Shown in pieces: positions 61,992 through 64,000 of a stretch of DNA of 64,000 nt. The DNA comes from Paenibacillus sp. J31TS4. GTDB lineage: Bacteria > Bacillota > Bacilli > Paenibacillales > NBRC-103111. The notes beneath the pieces were generated by a model. That model ran no database searches and had not been told where the DNA came from. It was given only the letters and a program-made list of their open reading frames with translations. The position numbers and the translations under genes are program-made. Position 1 is the stretch's first letter. Each line of letters opens with the position of its first letter. The DNA lies in assembly GCF_018403265.1 (NCBI RefSeq), contig NZ_BOSI01000002.1:868001-932000 (forward strand), written 5' to 3'.

Positions 61992-62879
61992 ATGTCATAC
62001 GTACTCAAAAAATCCAAGGCCGATCGTGTCGTAGACGCTGTCCTGTATACAACGATGGCCCTCTTCTCCCTCTCGACGCTGTTCCCGCTCTATTACGTGT
62101 TCATTATGTCGATCACTCCATTTGCGGAGGTGCTGAGGAACGGGGGCTTCGTCATCATTCCGGAGACGTTGACGTGGGAGGCCTACAAAACGATATTCGG
62201 AAGCCCGGTCGTTCCACAAGCGCTCAAGGTAACCGTGATCATTACCGTGGGAGGGACGTTCCTCAACCTGCTGGTCACCACCTTGCTGGCCTACCCGTTG
62301 TCCAAGAAAGCACTGCCTGGCCGCAACATTATCCTGATGGCGATCGTATTCACGATGCTGTTCTCGGGCGGCCTCATCCCGACCTACCTCGTCGTTCGAG
62401 CGACCGGACTGACGAATACATTGTGGGCGCTTATGATTCCCGGTCTCGTGTCGACGTTCAACATGCTTATTATGAAGACCTACTTTCAGAATTTGCCCGA
62501 GGAGGTAGAGGAAGCGGCCAGAGTGGACGGAAGCGGCGATATTCAGACGCTAGTCCGCATCATCCTGCCGCTGTCGCTTCCCATTATGGCGACGCTGGGC
62601 TTGTTCTACGGAGTTACCCACTGGAACGCCTACTTCGGTGGGATCATGTATTTGACCGATAAGTCGCTGATGCCGATTCAGGTCGTGCTTCGGAACATGA
62701 TTCAGACGCCGAGCGTCAGCTCCGAGCTTGCCGTCGATGCTTCCTTGGTTCAGCAGCTTCCGCCGGAGACGATCAAGATGGCGACCGTTGTGGTGGCGAT
62801 CCTGCCCATCCTTGCCGTCTATCCATTCCTGCAGAAGTATTTTATCAAGGGGATGCTGATCGGGGCCGTTAAAGGCTGA
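61992..62879 (+). CDS. ABC transporter permease, LplC type
   Basis: A 295-residue permease with six helices (first TTMALFSLSTLFPLYYVFIMSI). EEVEEAARVDGSGDIQTLVRIILPL is the EAA loop, described here in part, and TMLFSGGLIPTYLVVRATGL is typical of the LplC/YtcP group. GMLIGAVKG is the usual end. ATG start after AGGAGG. No solute-binding protein or ATPase gene follows; the terminator at 62889 ends the operon, so both must be supplied from elsewhere, such as MsmX-like shared ATPases. Confidence 0.92.
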   Translation: MSYVLKKSKADRVVDAVLYTTMALFSLSTLFPLYYVFIMSITPFAEVLRNGGFVIIPETLTWEAYKTIFGSPVVPQALKVTVIITVGGTFLNLLVTTLLAYPLSKKALPGRNIILMAIVFTMLFSGGLIPTYLVVRATGLTNTLWALMIPGLVSTFNMLIMKTYFQNLPEEVEEAARVDGSGDIQTLVRIILPLSLPIMATLGLFYGVTHWNAYFGGIMYLTDKSLMPIQVVLRNMIQTPSVSSELAVDASLVQQLPPETIKMATVVVAILPILAVYPFLQKYFIKGMLIGAVKG

Positions 62880-62888
62880 CTTTCACCC

Positions 62889-62920
62889 AAGCAAAACCGG
62901 TCCGCCGGTTTTGCTTTTTT
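62889..62920 (+). terminator. Rho-independent terminator of the permease operon
   Basis: Stem AAGCAAAACCGG / CCGGTTTTGCTT with a TCCG loop and a run of T. Confidence 0.9.
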
Positions 62921-62970
62921 CTTTGGCCGATAGGAGGGGCAGACGAGGGATAAAGAGACAATTTATAGGT

Positions 62971-62999
62971 TTGGAAACCGCTCTCATTGTGTGTATAAT
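62971..62999 (+). promoter_or_regulatory. Sigma-A promoter of the second aminotransferase gene
   Basis: TTGGAA (62971-62976), a 17-base spacer and a perfect TATAAT (62994-62999). Downstream, three GATAC units (63003, 63009, 63020) and ACTTGT (63012-63017) form a possible regulator site at the transcription start. Confidence 0.65.
62973..62986 (+). promoter_or_regulatory. Candidate cre site (CcpA) over the -35 region
   Basis: GGAAACCGCTCTCA matches 13 of 14 positions of TGWAANCGNTNWCA and is embedded in TT...TT. It overlaps the -35 box and spacer, so CcpA would compete with RNA polymerase. Confidence 0.55.
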
Positions 63000-63059
63000 G
63001 ATGATACTGATACTTGTATGATACCTATATCTATTATAATTAGGAAAGTAGGCGACAAT

Positions 63060-64000
63060 ATGAGTAAGCTGGCAGTGGACGGCGGACAGCCGGTCCGTAC
63101 GAAAGCGTTTCCGGAATGGCCGATTTACGGTGAGCTCGAGGAACGGCTGCTGCTCGAAGTTCTGCACAGCGGGAAGTGGGGCGGTACGGGCAGGGTCAAG
63201 CTGGAGGAGTTGGAGCAAAAATTTGCTGCGTACCAGGACGCCAAATATGCGGTAACTGTCGTGAACGGCACGGTCGGCATCAGTGTAGCCCTGCAGGCGG
63301 CTGGAGTCCAGCCGGGAGACGAAGTCATCATGCCTCCCTATACCTTCATTGCCACCGCCTCCGCCGCTCTCCTTTTCGGAGCCATTCCCGTTTTCGTCGA
63401 TATAGAACCCGACACGCTGCTTCTCGATCCGGAACGGGTGGAGGCCGCTATCACCCCGCGGACCAAGGCGATCATTGCGGTTCATATTGCCGGAGCTCCA
63501 TGCCGGCTTGACCGGCTGAAGGAAATTGCGGCCAAGCACAACATCCGGCTGATCGAGGATGCCGCCCAAGCCGTCGGCGCTCAGTGGAACGGAACAGGAG
63601 TCGGCGCGATCGGCGATCTGGGCACCTTCAGCTTTCAGTCCAGCAAGAACCTCAACTCCGGTGAAGGGGGCATGATCTTGACGAATGACCAAGCTCTTGC
63701 GGATATGGCTTGGTCGATCGCCAACGTAGGCCGGGTCCGTGGCGGAGCCTGGTACCAGCATGAGCATATCGGCTGGAATTATAGGATGACGGAGTTTCAG
63801 GCGGCCATCCTGCTCGGGCAGATGACGCGGCTCGACGAACAGGTGGCCCGTCGCGAGAGAAACGGCCTGCTGCTGACAGAGATGCTCGGACAAATCGACG
63901 GCATCGTGCCTCTGCAGCGCGCGCCTGAGATTACCCGCCATGCCTATCACTTATACATGTTCAAGCTCGCTCCCGAGGTGGCGGACCGCCTGGATAAGAA
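63060..64000 (+). CDS. DegT/DnrJ/EryC1/StrS family aminotransferase, 3' end outside the window
   Basis: Open to the end of the window; 313 codons are visible. KLAVDGGQPVRTKAFPEWP at the start, VNGTVGISVALQAAG (phosphate loop), PPYTFIATASAALLFGA, LIEDAAQAVGA (Asp for the pyridine N), FSFQSSKNLNSGEGGM with the Schiff-base Lys, and NYRMTEFQAAIL identify the fold type I StsC/AHBA-like aminotransferases. It is related to the enzyme at 57928 but clearly different in sequence. The ATG at 63060 has only a weak AGGAAAG site. A promoter and a cre-like site lie upstream. Confidence 0.9.
   Translation, partial: MSKLAVDGGQPVRTKAFPEWPIYGELEERLLLEVLHSGKWGGTGRVKLEELEQKFAAYQDAKYAVTVVNGTVGISVALQAAGVQPGDEVIMPPYTFIATASAALLFGAIPVFVDIEPDTLLLDPERVEAAITPRTKAIIAVHIAGAPCRLDRLKEIAAKHNIRLIEDAAQAVGAQWNGTGVGAIGDLGTFSFQSSKNLNSGEGGMILTNDQALADMAWSIANVGRVRGGAWYQHEHIGWNYRMTEFQAAILLGQMTRLDEQVARRERNGLLLTEMLGQIDGIVPLQRAPEITRHAYHLYMFKLAPEVADRLDK

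Overview
The window is a chromosomal segment of a GC-rich, endospore-forming Bacillota, most likely Paenibacillaceae (Paenibacillus or a close relative). The evidence is strong AGGAGG-type ribosome binding sites, frequent GTG/TTG starts, CcpA-type catabolite control, a T-box leader, bacillithiol (YtxJ) and YlbF/YlbG/YlaN/YugN/YktB proteins known from Bacillales, and FtsW/SpoVE-type and class A PBP genes. No rRNA, tRNA, insertion sequence, prophage or CRISPR array was recognised, and gene order and base use look like ordinary chromosome.

Layout. 1-3000: tail of an MFS transporter, a secreted repeat protein, a YktB (DUF1054) protein and a conserved unknown. 3088-9459: a sugar-acid operon with a LacI repressor, a LarA-superfamily nickel-pincer racemase/epimerase homologue, gluconate kinase, a UxuB-like SDR and 6-phosphogluconate dehydrogenase; together these could carry fructuronate or mannonate through gluconate into the pentose phosphate pathway. 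9472-13645: shikimate kinase, a rhodanese, a divergent EPSP synthase, a C39-like protein and a CoA-binding protein. 13833-22307: a tandem-repeat protein, a PTS EIICBA plus enzyme I pair, DJ-1/PfpI and VanZ-like proteins, YtxJ, CcpA and MTA/SAH nucleosidase. 22448-26191: acuA-acuC divergent from acsA, the acetyl-CoA synthetase acetylation switch. 26374-32072: class A PBP, T-box-controlled tyrosyl-tRNA synthetase, ribosomal protein S4. 32433-45838: a GGDEF protein, a lipoprotein, membrane proteins, peptidases, an HPr-like protein lacking the catalytic histidine, YlaN, a Ca2+/H+ antiporter, Asp23, FtsW, YugN, an M20 hydrolase, and CBS and CAP proteins. 46008-49615: an XPB-type helicase with a translationally coupled partner. 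49744-55000: YlbF, asparaginase, YlbG, a LysR regulator, a PHP phosphoesterase and GtaB.

55114-64000 is the least conventional part. It holds a Gfo/Idh/MocA-like protein, a NodB-fold (CE4-like) protein and a DegT/DnrJ aminotransferase, then a GntR regulator fused to an ABC solute-binding domain, divergent from two LplB/LplC-type permeases that have no adjacent binding protein, and then a second DegT aminotransferase that runs off the end. Candidate CcpA (cre) sites and shared ACTTGT/GATAC motifs suggest one regulated amino-sugar or aminocyclitol locus of unknown substrate.

Start codons were chosen by ribosome binding site and family length. All functional calls rest on reading the translated sequence and family knowledge; no searches or structure predictions were run.
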